Source: Hyposmocoma kahamanoa (lineage: Eukaryota; Arthropoda; Insecta; Lepidoptera; Cosmopterigidae). From it: a stretch of 64,000 bases of DNA. Below are positions 23,580 through 36,787 of this stretch, piece after piece (positions within the stretch are counted from its first letter, which is position 1; each line of letters starts with the position of its first letter). The position numbers were made by a program, and so were the translations under genes. The DNA is taken from assembly GCF_003589595.1 (NCBI RefSeq), contig NW_020654810.1:11905357-11969356 (forward strand), read 5' to 3'. Below the pieces are notes generated by a model that saw only the letters and a list, made by a program, of their open reading frames with translations, was not told the DNA's origin and did not search any database.

Positions 23580-26500
23580 CTACATAGTGGACTTATCGTG
23601 TAATTTCTGTAACAGCTGACTACAGAATAATATCAAGTCATTTGAGTCAAACCTTTCGAACAATTGGTTCTGTACAAATGACAATAAAGTTGTGTTACAT
23701 TCAGTAATTTTTTTCGTAAGTAAGTCCATCATAACATTCGTCGGCAAGTTCCCAGCGATTTGTCGGACAGACGACTGTTCCAATTGCTTTGCTAGTTCCT
23801 CCACGAAATCCGACCTCTGAAAAATAAGAGAATTAGAGAATTTAAAATTTGGGACTTACAATATAATATATGATTATTATGCAATATTAAAATTTAATAA
23901 GGTATAATTGTAACTTTTTCATAAAAAAAAACCGACTTCAAAAGTTCGGGGAATTACATCAATTTGCCAAGTTTTATTGAAATCTGTTCCCCTAGTTAGC
24001 CACTCTCGGAGGTGGAATATTTTTTTTTTTTCAAATTTAAATGGGATCAATACTGAGGTATCCTCTATCAAACAAAAAAAGAAAAAAATTATTGGGAACC
24101 TCCTTTCTTGAAGTCGTTTACAAAATATATCTCGTACGAAACATAGGACACCATTGTTGTACATTTAAAAAACTACCTCTGCCAAACACGAAGCGATGAC
24201 ATCTTTCGTAGATTTAAATCCCGATTCTATAGTCTGAATGCTTGTTTCTAATACTGGAGTTATGTCAGTTTGTGTATGAGTCAATCTGACTACGGGTACT
24301 GAAACCACGTCTGTTTGCGAAGCCATGTCGTAAGTAACTAACTGATTGGTCTGTACTTCAACGTTCACTGTCTGATTTTGTTCTGGGACCACCTGAACGT
24401 CAACTGCAAGAGCAATTGCCCTTTTGCTTGATTCTTCTTGCTCCATAGTATTCTTTTCAGATAATTGCTCTGTTTTCTTTGTCAATGTATCTGGTAGAAC
24501 CTTCTTTATAAAGTAATCTGTAAGTACTTTCGTTACTACTTCAACTTTAGGCGCTTTAATACATAATCTATTCACTTCTAGTTCTGTCATCTTCGCCAAA
24601 TCTGCAATAGTTTCAACTTTGCCTTCCAACTCTTTGATAAGCAAATCTTTCATAGCGGGTGAAGATAATTGTGCAGCAATTTCTACGATAGAATCTTTGC
24701 ACTCAAAAAGGTCAGGACAAATTGGGTCTGTGTCATTCAGTTCGCTAGTTTTAATTACTTCCACCGCTGGTGTTTGCTCTATCGAACTCATTTCCGTATC
24801 GTCACTAATCATATTTGTATCTTCACTGAAACTTTCAATAGTTTTTGTCAGAACAGTGTCTAATTTAAAAACGTTATCAAGCCTTTTCGGCGATTTTAAG
24901 TGATTATGTGCGCGCAGTTGTTTCAGCGTTGATCTTTGTGGCGATCTTGTACCCAAAGGCTCAATGTATTTTTGAATAGAAACCGTGGTTGACACTGGAG
25001 GATCGTGAAAACTGACTCTTTTACGCTGAAAATTAAAAACAGATCACTTTACTGCAACACAAAATGCTCAGCTATAGTAAAAAGTTGACAAGTAATTACC
25101 TTACTTGCTGGTGAAACAGTAGTTTCGTCGGCGATGTCAACCAGCTTCCGTTTAAGAATGGGACCAGCTGGACTGCTACTAGCGGAAGGTATCATCCTTT
25201 TAAACTTCAAAAAATTATCGTTATCTTCCTGTTCGCCTTCACTGACTTGATTGTCGTTATCTACGTGGCAGTCGCTATCACCAACACTATTGTACAATAT
25301 TCTCAAATTTCTTCTTACTGGTGTACTCATTGAACTGCTACTTTTCTTCGATTCTTCGGTTTCTACGAATTTATCAGCATTCATAATAGTTTTCAGTTTG
25401 TCAGGAGCACATAAGCCCAACATTTGTGCTGCTCTTCCACTCGGCCGCATTTGGATTTTGTTCTTTTTCAAAGATAATGAAGAGCTAGGGCTAGTGTTTG
25501 TAACAGGAACTTCGATTCTGGGCGGAGACTGATCTCGATTATCAAGTGAAACTTTTTCTTCCGTAAAGATCTCGGGAGAATCGGACTTCTCATTAAAAGG
25601 TTCACCATTACTTTGTACTGGAGAAGTTAATTTTATTACTACGTAATTGGCGTTCTTTTCCGGTGAAGGTGATTTTTCCTCTCTAACGGGGCTTAAGGTC
25701 TTAATGGGCGATATTTCAATTGTATCATTTAAGAAATCTTTCTTTTTTTGAGTTGCGTCTTTTAACGGTGAACACGCATTGTCGGGCTCAACGATATTTT
25801 TCAAAGGTGCCTCAGCTGCTTCAAAGATTGTGGGTGCGTCTCTTACAGTCATCACAGCTACTTTTTCTTTATCACGTTTTAACATTTCGTCTTCCATTTC
25901 TGTGTCAATTTCATTATTCTGTGTGGTATCTAGATTAATCGGTTCAGTATCAGCTTCGGCAATATCTTGGGTTTCTGGACCAACAGGAGGCAATTCTTCA
26001 GAGTATCCAATCACAATAGGCAGATCATCATTACTGATAATGACGTTACTAGATCCCTCTTTGTCGTCGAATGGTTGGGTAACCATATCTTCTGTTAATT
26101 CTAATTCAGTATTTTCTTCAAGCATAGTTTTATTTTTAGGTAATGAAATATCTTCAGTTTCATGTCGTGAGGTTATGGAATCATTGAGCGGCATTATATC
26201 ATTACTGAAATCGTCAAGTCTTTTCCGAGTAGCACATGTTTGTCTGCACTCAATGTTAACCTTTGACTGATCCATTTTTACAGCAGGAATATTATTAATC
26301 GGAGATGAAACAATTATACTTTTAGGTTGAAGTGGTGTCATATCACTTAAAGATACAATTTGATTATTAGGATCATTAAGTAATCTTTGCGTTTCCGGAC
26401 TATTTAATAAACTTTTCATTTCTTTTAATTTGTTTAACATAACAACAGGTACTTTCTTCGCATTATTCTTAGCAGACTTAACAGATATTGTAGTCATACT

Positions 26501-29500
26501 GGAATCTTGAGAACTTTCAATTACATCTTCTGAGGCTGGCACATCGTCCAAAGATCCAGATAACCTGTCTTGCGATTCAACAACTATCAAAGAAGTCGTT
26601 AAAGGTTCTGTAGTAGAAGTAGGAGATTTTATTTTCTCCTTTGTTTTCCTCTCAGTTTTTAAGACACTTTTAAAGCCGACTCTGTTTATTTTCTCAGCTA
26701 AACTTTTTCTTTTAATAATTTTTGCAGGGCTAGACATTTTATTTCTAGTAAAACGCTCTTCACGTGCCTGTAATAAAGGATGGCCTTCGACCATGTCAAT
26801 CATTAATTGTTTTTCTATACGAGACCTTTTCTTTTTAACGGAAGATTGATCTACTTTTGCTTTTGTGGCAGATTTAGGAGTCACAATTTTCTGTCTATTA
26901 TCAACTTTAACTTCATCTTGATCTTTAACTTGATCCTCTTGCGGAATGGTTGTGTCAATTTCTGGTATGCTACTGTCTAAATCTATTTTATCGTCACTCT
27001 TGTCAATTGTTTGTTCGATTTGTTTACTTTTTTCTGAAATTGATATTGTCTCAATAGCATTCAAAGGTGCATTTTCTGTAGTGTCAGATTCTAATAGCTT
27101 TTCAACTGAAATCCTTTCTTTCTCGTTTGATGTCGTAGGGAGTATAGGCCAGATTTCATTATCATTGGTATTTTCTATATGGTTTAATTGTCCTTCTTGT
27201 AATCTGGACGATTCTGGTGTACTAGATTGGGAGTCAGCTTCAGAACGTCGTCGTTTTTTTAAGGCAAATACCTTTGAATCTTCGAACTTCTTAGGTTTTT
27301 TGATAACCCGTGACGGTCTTGCGGAATGTATTTTTGATGAAGCAGAATTGACTAAACTAGCACTAACATTGGTTTTAGGATCGGGAGCTTCATTAATCTC
27401 GCTGATTGTTTTGTTTAGCTCGATATATGTTTCGTTTTCATTTCGTAACCCAGATTTCTCCATCAAAGTTCTTACATTTCTAAAAACTCTGTCTTTTAAG
27501 GCTAATCGAGGAGTTTTAGGTACTTTGACTGCTGGTGCTTGTTTTGGAGAGCCATCATTGCAAACTTCTTTTTTCTCAACTGTCTCTTTTGCTGTGTCTA
27601 ACAATATAGTACCCATAATTTTAGGCACTACCTCAGAACTAGGCATGTTTTTAAGAATCGAAGAAACATCTTCACTCGCCGATTTGTCAGCAGATTTACT
27701 GCCAGTGGTTGACGAATCCTGAGAATCTACTTTCCATGCAGTAATTTTAAATTCATCTTGTGATTGAGAGAGATCTTGGTATAATGCTGGGATATCTTCT
27801 CTTTTCTTTTTTAACTTTTCTTTCTGGTTTTCTGTCAGTTTTTTGGGATTGAACTTCCAATTTGATTTTACAACAACATACTCTTCACCATTCTCCATTA
27901 CTGTGTTTACTATATTAGGCTCTTTTCTTCTCAACTTTTTAGCATTAGTAGCAGGGGGAGCAGTAAAATTACACGTGTTACTCTCTTGCTGGATTTGTTT
28001 CAAATCATCTTTATAAGACACGTCTGAAACAGGATCGACATTTTTGATTGGTTTCAAGTAATCGTTTTCAGACACATTTGGAACAGGAACCTCTTGTTTT
28101 ACTGGTTTTAAATCATTGTTTGTTTCCAAATCATTTGCATCAGGATAAACGGTTGTTAGGATTTTCATATATTCTGGTTCATTTTGTTCACATATGTTCA
28201 ACAATGTTTTTAAATGGGTGCTTACAGTGTCCTTGACAGAAGGCACTTTGTGTAATTCTAGTAGTTGGTCAAATATAATGTCCTTCAGAGAAAAGTAAGC
28301 ATTCACTTGTAATATTGTGTCAACTTTTCTAAGCAAACTTTCGAAGAGAGTCATGTTATGTGCCTAAAACAATAAACGTAAACTTCAATTATAAGTACGA
28401 AATCAGTTTCGGTAAGTAAATTGGTGATTTCTGTATCAAATATTTACACCAGATATAAATAATATGATTAACTTACGTTATATTTATGCAACTTCAACAA
28501 TTTCATCAATGACCTTAACAAAACTTTCAAAGCCGTTACTCCGAACTTCGCAAGAACAACATCTTCAGTCTCAGTCACTTTGCTCACACAAAGATCAAGT
28601 ACGTCAACAATAACTGGTATCATCTTTTCAACATACTGTAAATTATACTCATTGTCTATTATCTTAATCACTACATCTGCTGGTTTTTCGTATCCTAAAT
28701 CTGGAAGAAAAGCATATAAATTAAGTAATTAGTATTCCAACAATACAAATTCTGAATTGAACCTTCACAATAAAAGTAACATCATATTACTAAAGACACA
28801 TCAAATATATATCAAAGTAACAAGCTAAACCCAAGTTGCCACAAAGAAAGAAATCTGTACAAATAGAAAATGAGGGCTTATTCAGACTTAAAAATAACCC
28901 TCAAATCCAATTTGCTAATGATAACGATATTATCACATTAATAATAATAAAATAATTTGAATAATAATAAAATAATTTCAAAAATACTTACAACAACAAG
29001 GAACGCAAAAAGATCTTTAATAATAAATATAATAACACAAAAATGTGATAATTTCGCTTAAACAACATCAATAATGTCTCATCGGCCTTACAGTGATCAG
29101 TAGATCAGTCTGCTATCACCAAGATTACAATGAGCGGGTCTTGGGTGGAGTCCTTAGCTTAGCCTACTTGATAGAATCAGATGTCATGCCTTTTTATAAT
29201 CATCTGTAGCTTTTATTCTGAGGTTTTATTTGCAACAAATCTTCTTTTTGTTGGAAACTGTATTCATTGACATAATAAAATAACGTAAACCTAGTGTATT
29301 CAGACACCAACGAAAATAACTGTTCAAATGCCAGTTAAATAATAAATTTTGTCACATAATATTTTACACAGTTGTCACATATTTATTTTTATTATATTTT
29401 ACTCACCATTCGCATTTACCAAGTTTTGTTTCAACAAAGCCAAGGCTGCAATCAACTGAAAGTATATAGGCGCCTCCGTAGTGTCATGATGTACAGACAA

Positions 29501-32500
29501 TATGTTGAGTAGCTCACCGTCAATGCAAGGTCCGTTTACTTTCATACGCATTAACTCGTATAATGTGTGCCATGTATACCACGCGAACTCTGCCCTTGCC
29601 TGAAAATTATGTACGAGCCTAGATAATTACTTGGAAGTTTCAAGTTTCTTTCTTTTTTAATAAATTTAACAAATTGTATAAATGAACGATGTTCCTTTAA
29701 ATTAAAATATTATATTAGTTATAAGGAAATAGTATAATTGACCCTTTCGATCTGCATCATTGAATGTATACAACATTTTTTTTTTCACATGTTGTTTTGA
29801 TTCCCAGATGAAGCAAGTATGTTTCTAAAAGTGTTTGAATGCAGTATTACTTCGTTTTAAAAATAAAATAGTGTATCTAGGAACCATAATGTGTAAATGT
29901 AGCCGTGAGATGCCCTGTATATAGTATATACTATAAATTATTGCATTGAATAACAAAATAATTAACAATAACTTTAAAACGCTTTACATAAAATCTTGAC
30001 ACATGTCAGGTTTTCACATTACCTGGCGGTTCGATTTTTCATAATTCATAGTAATGATTAAGATTGGCAATAGATTGATTGCATGTTTGCAGTTAATGCG
30101 TGAAGTTTTTTTTATAATATCAAGTGACGGGACGAACAAGCCGAGACCACGACTGCGTGAAGTTGATAACGACTTAACGCATTAACTGCAAATATGCAGT
30201 CAATCTGTTAGCAGCCTTAGTCTTGGAAAACATTAATCAATTTAATGGGAAACTGCCACAATGACTCTAGATGTTAGCTTCTAGATGGTGTTTACAAAAT
30301 ATCATTGAACTTAGGAATAAAATTTGTAAAGATTTGTATTCAAAGGACGATTAAGAAGCATTAAATAGTATGCTTTTGTTTAAATGTGATTATGTAAAAA
30401 GTTTGTAGGCATATGTTAGTTGCACATAGTATCGAAAACAATTAAAATACTAAATCAACGAGATAATATAATACTTACATTGTTAAACAATGACATGTTC
30501 CTCATAGGCCACAGTAATAAATTGCTCAAATTAAATCTTCTAGTGCTTCCATTGTCTAATTCACATATAGAATCTACCAATGCTGTCCAAAGCATGATAG
30601 TATTATCATTTGGTATCATATCTTTTACATTCCAGCCCAATATGCTAGGAGGACAGGGGCATTTAGATTCGATCACTATGAAGTTTGTTATTGGTTTGAA
30701 TAGACCAACTATTTCTTTGAAAGTTTTCCTGAAATTAGAATATTAGAAATATCCATGTACTTGGTGCAACGGGCTGGTATCCGCAACTCGACGACAAGGC
30801 GAAATATCCATGTAATTTCAATTACTCTCTGCAATGTTTTTGTTACTTACTTTACATTTGTATTTTGGCATTAAATTATAACATGTCTCAAAATCTTACC
30901 CTTTTCTTGGTGATTCCAAGACTATATTACTACAAGGTTTCCCCAAAGCTAAATAATATCATATTCACACATTTTCATTTGACTGCGTTGTGGATAGTAG
31001 TTATTACAACAGGATGTATTTGTGTGAAACATGCAATGTGTTGTATAATAGTGCAGTCACATTTCTATACGACAAATGCACGAGATATAAACATAAGATG
31101 CACAAAACGTATTGTGGACTGAGAGAAAAACAGTTGAAACATACACATTTTTGATTTAGAGTTTTGGGAAATTACTATATGAAAATGACTGAACATTTAT
31201 AATATAGTTATACCTTGTGTAATAATCATTCAAACATGGATGCAGTATTATTGAGAATATTTTATGTAGTGGACATGTGGTAGTATCTTTAGTTTGAAGA
31301 AGTTCCTTAATGTTATCTTCTTCAAATAATGATTGTATTAGGACACTTATTGTTATGTCAGCAAATCCATTATTGGTAGAATCCTCCTGAAACATTAAAA
31401 AGTCTACTTTGATGCTTATTCAACAGTAAGGTACGCAATGTATACAAAAAGCACCTACCTTTGATAACTGTTCAATAATATTCAGTAATTCATTAAACAA
31501 ATCTTTCCTAATATTGTTAGGAGGCAGCTCACAGATAATAAGAAGAAAATTCTTCCACATACATGATACACATTGTTTCATAGCATGATCATTGACCTCA
31601 CCAGCCATCTTGATTGCAGTAGACAAGGAATGCACCCAGTCATTCCAATAATCAATTAACAGCTTTAAGCTTATTATTCTCTTTGTAAGCCGAGGGACTT
31701 TAGCACATCCCTCGCAATTCACATGTCCAGTCATTTCAACAAACATTTGTACACATTGCTTCTTGACAACAGCACCAGGAAACCGAATCATTGAAAATAA
31801 TGATGTTGCAACAATGTTTGCATCATGTTTGCCATAGCATAAGTGTAGGAATGGTAATACAATCAGATCAATGAATTTGTCCAGTCTGTCCTCAAAACTT
31901 TTTATTAAATGCCACCAAGTATTAAGTTTTGCTACAGCTGTGCATTCCGACTTTGCATTGTTGGATTTCAAAGGAATCATAAGAAGTCTTACTCTCTTCT
32001 TCACTTGATAGTCATTTTGTTCTTTTGAGAAACTGCTTATTAACACATTCCAGCATTTAAATGCTCTACATCTATCTTCGGTTCTCATTTTAAATGCACA
32101 TTCCAACACTGGTAGTAGAGCATTGATTGGACTGCCACCTTCATGCTTTTGTCTTGTGATGTTGTCTTTTAGCAGTCTCACAAACATAATCCATAATCTG
32201 CACCAGCCTTCTTGTGATTTTTCTATCATTTTTTTTAGTACTGCTGGATATCTGAAAATTTTAAATAACCTTAAGTATATGAAGTAAATAATTAAAAATA
32301 ATGCTCAAATTTTTTTTAAAAAGCAAATTATGATGATAAATAACTATCATCGTGATATTATGATGGTGTGATTATGCCACGGTTATTACACACTTAATTT
32401 TTATAAACATTTCTTGTTGTAAACTTACTTATTTGGAGTGTAAATACAGACAAACAATGAATGCCAAGCTGCATTGTTCTCATATTCAAAATCTACCAGC

Positions 32501-35500
32501 ACCTCGGTCAGCATTTCAGCAGCCTCAATGTAAGCATTCACATGAGGTCCTTCCCTTATCGCTAATTCAACAGTCATCGGAATCATTTTAAAAAACCAAA
32601 GATCTATGTGATCTCCAACAAATTTTTTTTTTTCTTCTGGTAGCAATATTTTTAGCAATCTGATGAACAATAGCACTGCCTGTAATGTAAGTGGAAAATG
32701 GCCAATAAAAGTATATGTTTAAGGTATAAATAGTTCGTGTTCGGGTAATTTTTTTAGGTTCAAGTTACTGTTGTAACACTAAATTGTGAAATTGAGGATT
32801 CATTTTTAATATAAACTACTCCGTCATTTTGGTTTAGTGAGTCGGTAGTATGGTAAGAAGTGTAATTTTGTAATAATGGTAATTGTTTCATAAGATTAAT
32901 TCGACACTCTGTGAAAATAAGTAGGTCTATATAATTTAAACTGCGATAAAGTGGTTCCAAAGTCGACAAAATTGGAGCAAATGCTCCTAATATTCTGAGT
33001 TATAATATGTGTTTTAAAAGTATTAGTATTTATAGTTTTATTTATACAATATTCAATAGAGCATTAAACAGACTGCGATTTCGGCGTCGTCTAAATTTTG
33101 TAAACTTTGTAAAGGCGTATTATTCATAATTATCTATTTTATTTACTAGTAAGAAACACGATAAGAAATTACAAACAATAAATATTATAAGTTTAGTAAT
33201 TGAAAACGGAAGGGAGGTATGTAAATATATAGATATAATAAATTCCACGCGTGAGTGTAAATATAACATTATGTGTAAGTGAGTACGAGTGATTACGTTC
33301 GAAAGAATTTGAAAAGAAGTGCTTGGGTGTGTGAGTGAAAGGAGAAGTGTAATAAAGTGCGAATAATGTGTATAATGTGAGTAATGAAAGTGATGTACTT
33401 CAGGATTGTTATCTCAGAGGTAAAATAGTTCCAATGAAATAGCACTATCTATAGATTTCATTAACAGTAATTTAAAAAATAAGTACACTATGAAGATTAG
33501 TCAAATTTTGTGCATCAGCTGCGTAATCTGTGACTCATTATTTATGAGCACTACCAGAGAGTTCTCGTATTTTCTCACGTAGACTTTGCCAAAGGAGGTC
33601 CAGCAGAATTTATATTGTTGGGTTTTATAGAGCTCCCTAGCCAAAAAGTAAAGACGAGCACCATTCACTGTTAGTTGTTCAGAAACAAAAATCGGCGTCT
33701 CCTCCTCTGAGGTGAAGCCCAAAACCTTGACCCGTAGTTTTTCTTTATTTCTGATGTAGGATTTAGACGCTTTCAATACGTTAGTCTTAATTATAGTTGA
33801 GCCAGTCTCCACAATTATTATTATATATATGCTTATTACCGTCTCGCTTTCCCTGTACTCGGAAGATATCTTTGATTTCAGATATGTTAATTTCGTATTA
33901 AATTTTCTTAGACAGGTTTACAACCATTTTAACCAAGTCATTCTTATTCTCATGCGGTGTCCTCGGCACGTTCTTAATTTTCAGGCAGGTATTGCGGAAA
34001 ATAATATTTATAATTGTAACTTTTTATTTAAAAAAACTACCTTCAAAGTTCGACAAATTACTTAATTTTTATTGGAATCGGTTACCAAAAAGTGGGACCA
34101 ATACTGAGCTATGCTCTTTCCAAAAAAAAAGAATCAACAAAATCGGTTAATGAATGCTGTCAGAGTTATTGCATAACATACATGCAAAAAATAAAAATTC
34201 TGTCGAATTGAGAACCTCCACTAAACATTATTCCCAATACGATCCATTCAATATTTTTTTTAATCTTCAAATTGTGATTTCTCAATTACACAATCTTGAG
34301 TTAGGACAGTTTTTGGTTTCATGTGCGATATATTAATCTTATTTTACGTTACTAAATGACTTTAAAATTAAATGAATAATAATAAGAATGTGCAAGCATA
34401 CGTTTAAAATATCTTACTTACCGTTTCCTTGTGCTGTCCATTAGGTATCATAAAAGCATAATTAAGGACAACACCTTTCACCAAGCCACAGCATGACATA
34501 TATGCTTGAAGCAACACACTGTCTGGATAACAGGACAAAGTATTGAACAATAATTGTTTTACTGCTTCTACAATGTTTATGTCAGCCATGTCCTCAAGTA
34601 CATTTAGTATTGCTACAGCTGATGGCAACAAATCTGGCTGTGGCATACATTCTCCCTTCTGAAAACGAATATCCAGGTAGTTATGGAATGAACATGGATA
34701 GCACACACTGTTGATGAACTGAGCTTGTTAAGATGTTTATAGTAAATTACATCTATTTCAAACAAAGCCTTAAACTCAATTACTTAATTTTATTTCAGGA
34801 AAATTCAATGTAATTTTTACCAATAATAGTAAGTTAAAATCTGCCATCCGCTAACTAAAATGTGGCTAAGTGACAAAATCAATTTTTGATATATCACAAA
34901 CAACCATAACCAAGTTTTAGAAGACCTGCTGAAATTGTTTAATGATATTTCAGCTACGCGTCATTAGGGTAAGTTCCGATAAGTCGAACACCTTAATTAA
35001 TTTTAACTGTTTTTAAAAGAGAATTTTGTGCTCGGTTTTTTGCTATTTTAAACGGTATTTTGACCATTTGTCACTTTGCGTTTTAATTAGTGAACGGCAG
35101 AAATTGTCTGTATTTACTAACAAGTGGACCTTAGATGAATAAATTAATTATTTATTTATTATTATTATTAGTACCTACAGTTACATTATAACCATATATC
35201 TTCAAATTCCACTGTGAACAACTATATAAATGGATAGATAGAAACTTATTTATTTTATTGCATCTCCTATTTTTAAAAATTATGGACCATACATAATACA
35301 CCCCATTTAAAATTAAGGTAAGTAGAGACTGCAACACTCCACTTATTCTGTGCATTACCTATTACTACCTTCCTGACAGTCTAATGAAGACGATTGTTGT
35401 GCCCATTACAAAAAATAGAACAGGGAATGCCTCTGATTGGTTCAATATAGATGGCAACAGTAGCGGCTAAAGTGCTGGATCTGCCCATCTCACTTGGTCT

Positions 35501-36787
35501 GATGCGCTCTCAGACGTGTACAGATTGGAGTGTGGTGTGAGACAGGGTGGGGTTAGTTCACCAAGGTTGTTCACTCTGTACATGGATGGGCTGATCCCTG
35601 GGCTCAGTGGCACTGGTATCGGATGCTCAATAGGTAGTAATACAGTGAATAATATAACTTATTCAGACGATATGGTGCTGCTGTGCCCTAGTTAGCTAAG
35701 ACTTTTAAAAATTCGTGAGGTATATGCAGAGACCCATGGCCTAAGGTATAACACAGATAAAAGTCAATTATTAGTATTTAAGGCAGGTAACAAAACCCTT
35801 TTGTCAATCCCCGTGGTACATATGTGTGGCGCTCCTCTCCAAAGGGTGGCACGTTTCAAATACCTTGGGCACACTAAAACCCTCCACGATGATGACGATA
35901 TGGAGAGGGAACACAGGGCTTTGGCCACATGTTGTAACATGTTGACCCATAAGTTCGCTCGTTATAGTGTGGAAGTTAAAATTACTCTCTTCAAGGCGTT
36001 TTGCCAAACTTTTTATACAGTCAGCCTGTGGATAAGTTACACTAAGAAGACAGTCAACGCCCTGCATGTCCAATACAAGAATGATTTTAGGATGCTGTAG
36101 GGACTGCATCACTTTTGCAGTGCATCAGGTATGTTTGCAGAGGTGCATACTAATAATTTCAGTGTGATAATATGCGAAAGAACTGCCTCTCTGATGCAGC
36201 ATGTGCATGACAGTTCCAGCAGTCTCATGCGGTTGGTCTGGGAGTATAAGATTTGGGATACATTTAAGCACTGGAACTGCACACATGGTTCCAGAGGCTT
36301 GGTGTGTATAACCTAATGTAATTTTATTTTTTTCTCTGACAATCTATTTACTAACATAGGCTATAAGTTTTCTCTAAATAACACGATAGGGCCAAAGTAT
36401 GAAATAAATTCTTTGATTTGATTTTGATTTAATTAATATATCTCTATCTGGCCTTTCTTTAGGATGTCTTGAATTTGATTGTGGTAAGTTCACTTTGGTC
36501 ACCCTTGACTAATATCATAGATAAGCAGTAATGAAGGTCAATCTCACCTTAACTTTCTCCACAATAGATGTCAATGCCGACAACGCACTGACTATTCTAG
36601 TCCCCTTCTTTTTAAGGTCCTTTTCAATAATCACCATGAGTCTGTCCATACCATTGACCTTTATGCTCCCTTTACCGTCAAAGACATCTTTAATATACTG
36701 ATAGCCTTTACTCCTTGAGGAATAAGAGTCAAAGTTGATGTCCTCTAATTGATCGAGAATTGTTTCTAAATTTACCTCTGAGGCCAT
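23580..36787 (-). CDS. Rif1: Telomere-associated protein Rif1
   Basis: Eleven coding exons (in transcript order): 36787-36548, 34658-34422, 32679-32429, 32251-31459, 31386-31214, 30728-30479, 29599-29407, 28700-28477, 28363-25100, 25027-24167, 23816-23580. All phases agree and give 2240 aa. Residues 1-787 are helical and HEAT-like, and contain the characteristic VLECAFKMRTEDRCRAFKCW block of the Rif1 N-terminal domain in exon 4. Residues 788-1875, almost all from the single 3264-base exon 9, are disordered and rich in Ser/Glu/Lys. Exon 10 opens with RKRVSFHDPP; RVSF is residues 1878-1881. A SILK motif is at residues 1022-1025. Both are docking motifs for protein phosphatase 1. Rif1 recruits PP1 to counter replication kinase activity, sets replication timing and acts in DNA repair in the nucleus. 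The C-terminal 78 residues form a short folded segment. A splice acceptor precedes the ATG, so a 5' untranslated exon lies upstream. The exon at 29599-29407 contains no in-frame start and is easy to miss. Confidence 0.92.
23921..24130. repeat. Family M repeat (ccgacttcaaaa ends) in Rif1 intron 10
   Basis: The left end reads aaaccgacttcaaaagttcg and the right end ttgaagtcgttta, so the element has short inverted ends. Landmarks are gaattacatcaatttgccaa, gaggtggaata and aaatttaaatggga. Other copies lie at 34014, 46670 and 49105. It fills almost the whole intron between the last two Rif1 exons. Confidence 0.75.
28701..29406 (-). other. Rif1 intron 7, no recognised element
   Basis: It is AT-rich with a block of repeated aataataaaataattt words near 28940-28980. 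A GC-richer stretch at 29080-29220 could be old repeat, but I see no partner for it in the window. Confidence 0.5.
30071..30240. repeat. Inverted repeat enclosing a family D 5' fragment
   Basis: gattgcatgtttgcagttaa...tgcgt near 30076-30104 pairs with acgcattaactgcaaatatg...cagtcaatct near 30176-30206 with few mismatches. Between the arms lies a family D start (ttttttataatatcaagtga, then gggacgaacaag). It is in Rif1 intron 6. Confidence 0.65.
30766..30805. repeat. Short dispersed block G
   Basis: The block gcaacgggctggtatccgca and following actcg matches the 3' UTR block at 22600-22630. It is found directly upstream of Rif1 exon 6 on the minus strand, in intron 5. Confidence 0.6.
32740..33815 (-). 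mobile_element. Non-LTR retrotransposon fragment in Rif1 intron 2: ORF1 end plus endonuclease start
   Basis: Reading the minus strand, 33812-33501 encodes about 103 residues with KLRVKVLGF, LYFLARELYK and FCWTSFGKVYVRK. This is the C-terminal domain (FP-like) often seen in ORF1 of insect LINEs. After about 530 bases, 32999-32760 encodes LSTLEPLYRSLNYIDLLIFT followed by ECRI, the start of the AP-type endonuclease of ORF2. The rest of ORF2 is missing toward 32740. The order ORF1 then ORF2 on the minus strand fits one truncated insertion. The element is in the same sense as Rif1. Confidence 0.78.
34014..34225. repeat. Family M repeat in Rif1 intron 2
   Basis: A diverged copy: aaaactaccttcaaagttcg, caaattacttaatttttatt, tggaatcggttaccaaaaag, then ttgagaacctcc at the right end. 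Confidence 0.65.
35380..36435 (+). mobile_element. Non-LTR retrotransposon 3' part in Rif1 intron 1 (family E)
   Basis: The plus strand encodes a reverse transcriptase piece: ECGVRQGGVSSPRLFTLYMD, then YSDDMVLLCP (the catalytic YxDD block, about 35655-35690), HGLRYNTDKSQLLVFKAGN, FKYLGHTKTL, and a C-terminal region to about 36315 with FCSASGMFAEVHTNN. In-frame stops (near 35470, 35695 and 36100) and shifts show it is dead. A tail of repeated tttgat words ends it at about 36432. It is antisense to Rif1. Confidence 0.85.

Noticed and set aside
26946..27722. 258-codon plus-strand frame rich in Ser/Leu/Phe
   Set aside because: It is the antisense of the large Rif1 exon; the minus strand carries the real coding frame with consistent splicing.
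33501..33812. Endogenous viral sequence (FP-like domain)
   Set aside because: It is followed in the right order by a LINE endonuclease start and lies alone in an intron, so a LINE ORF1 explains it.
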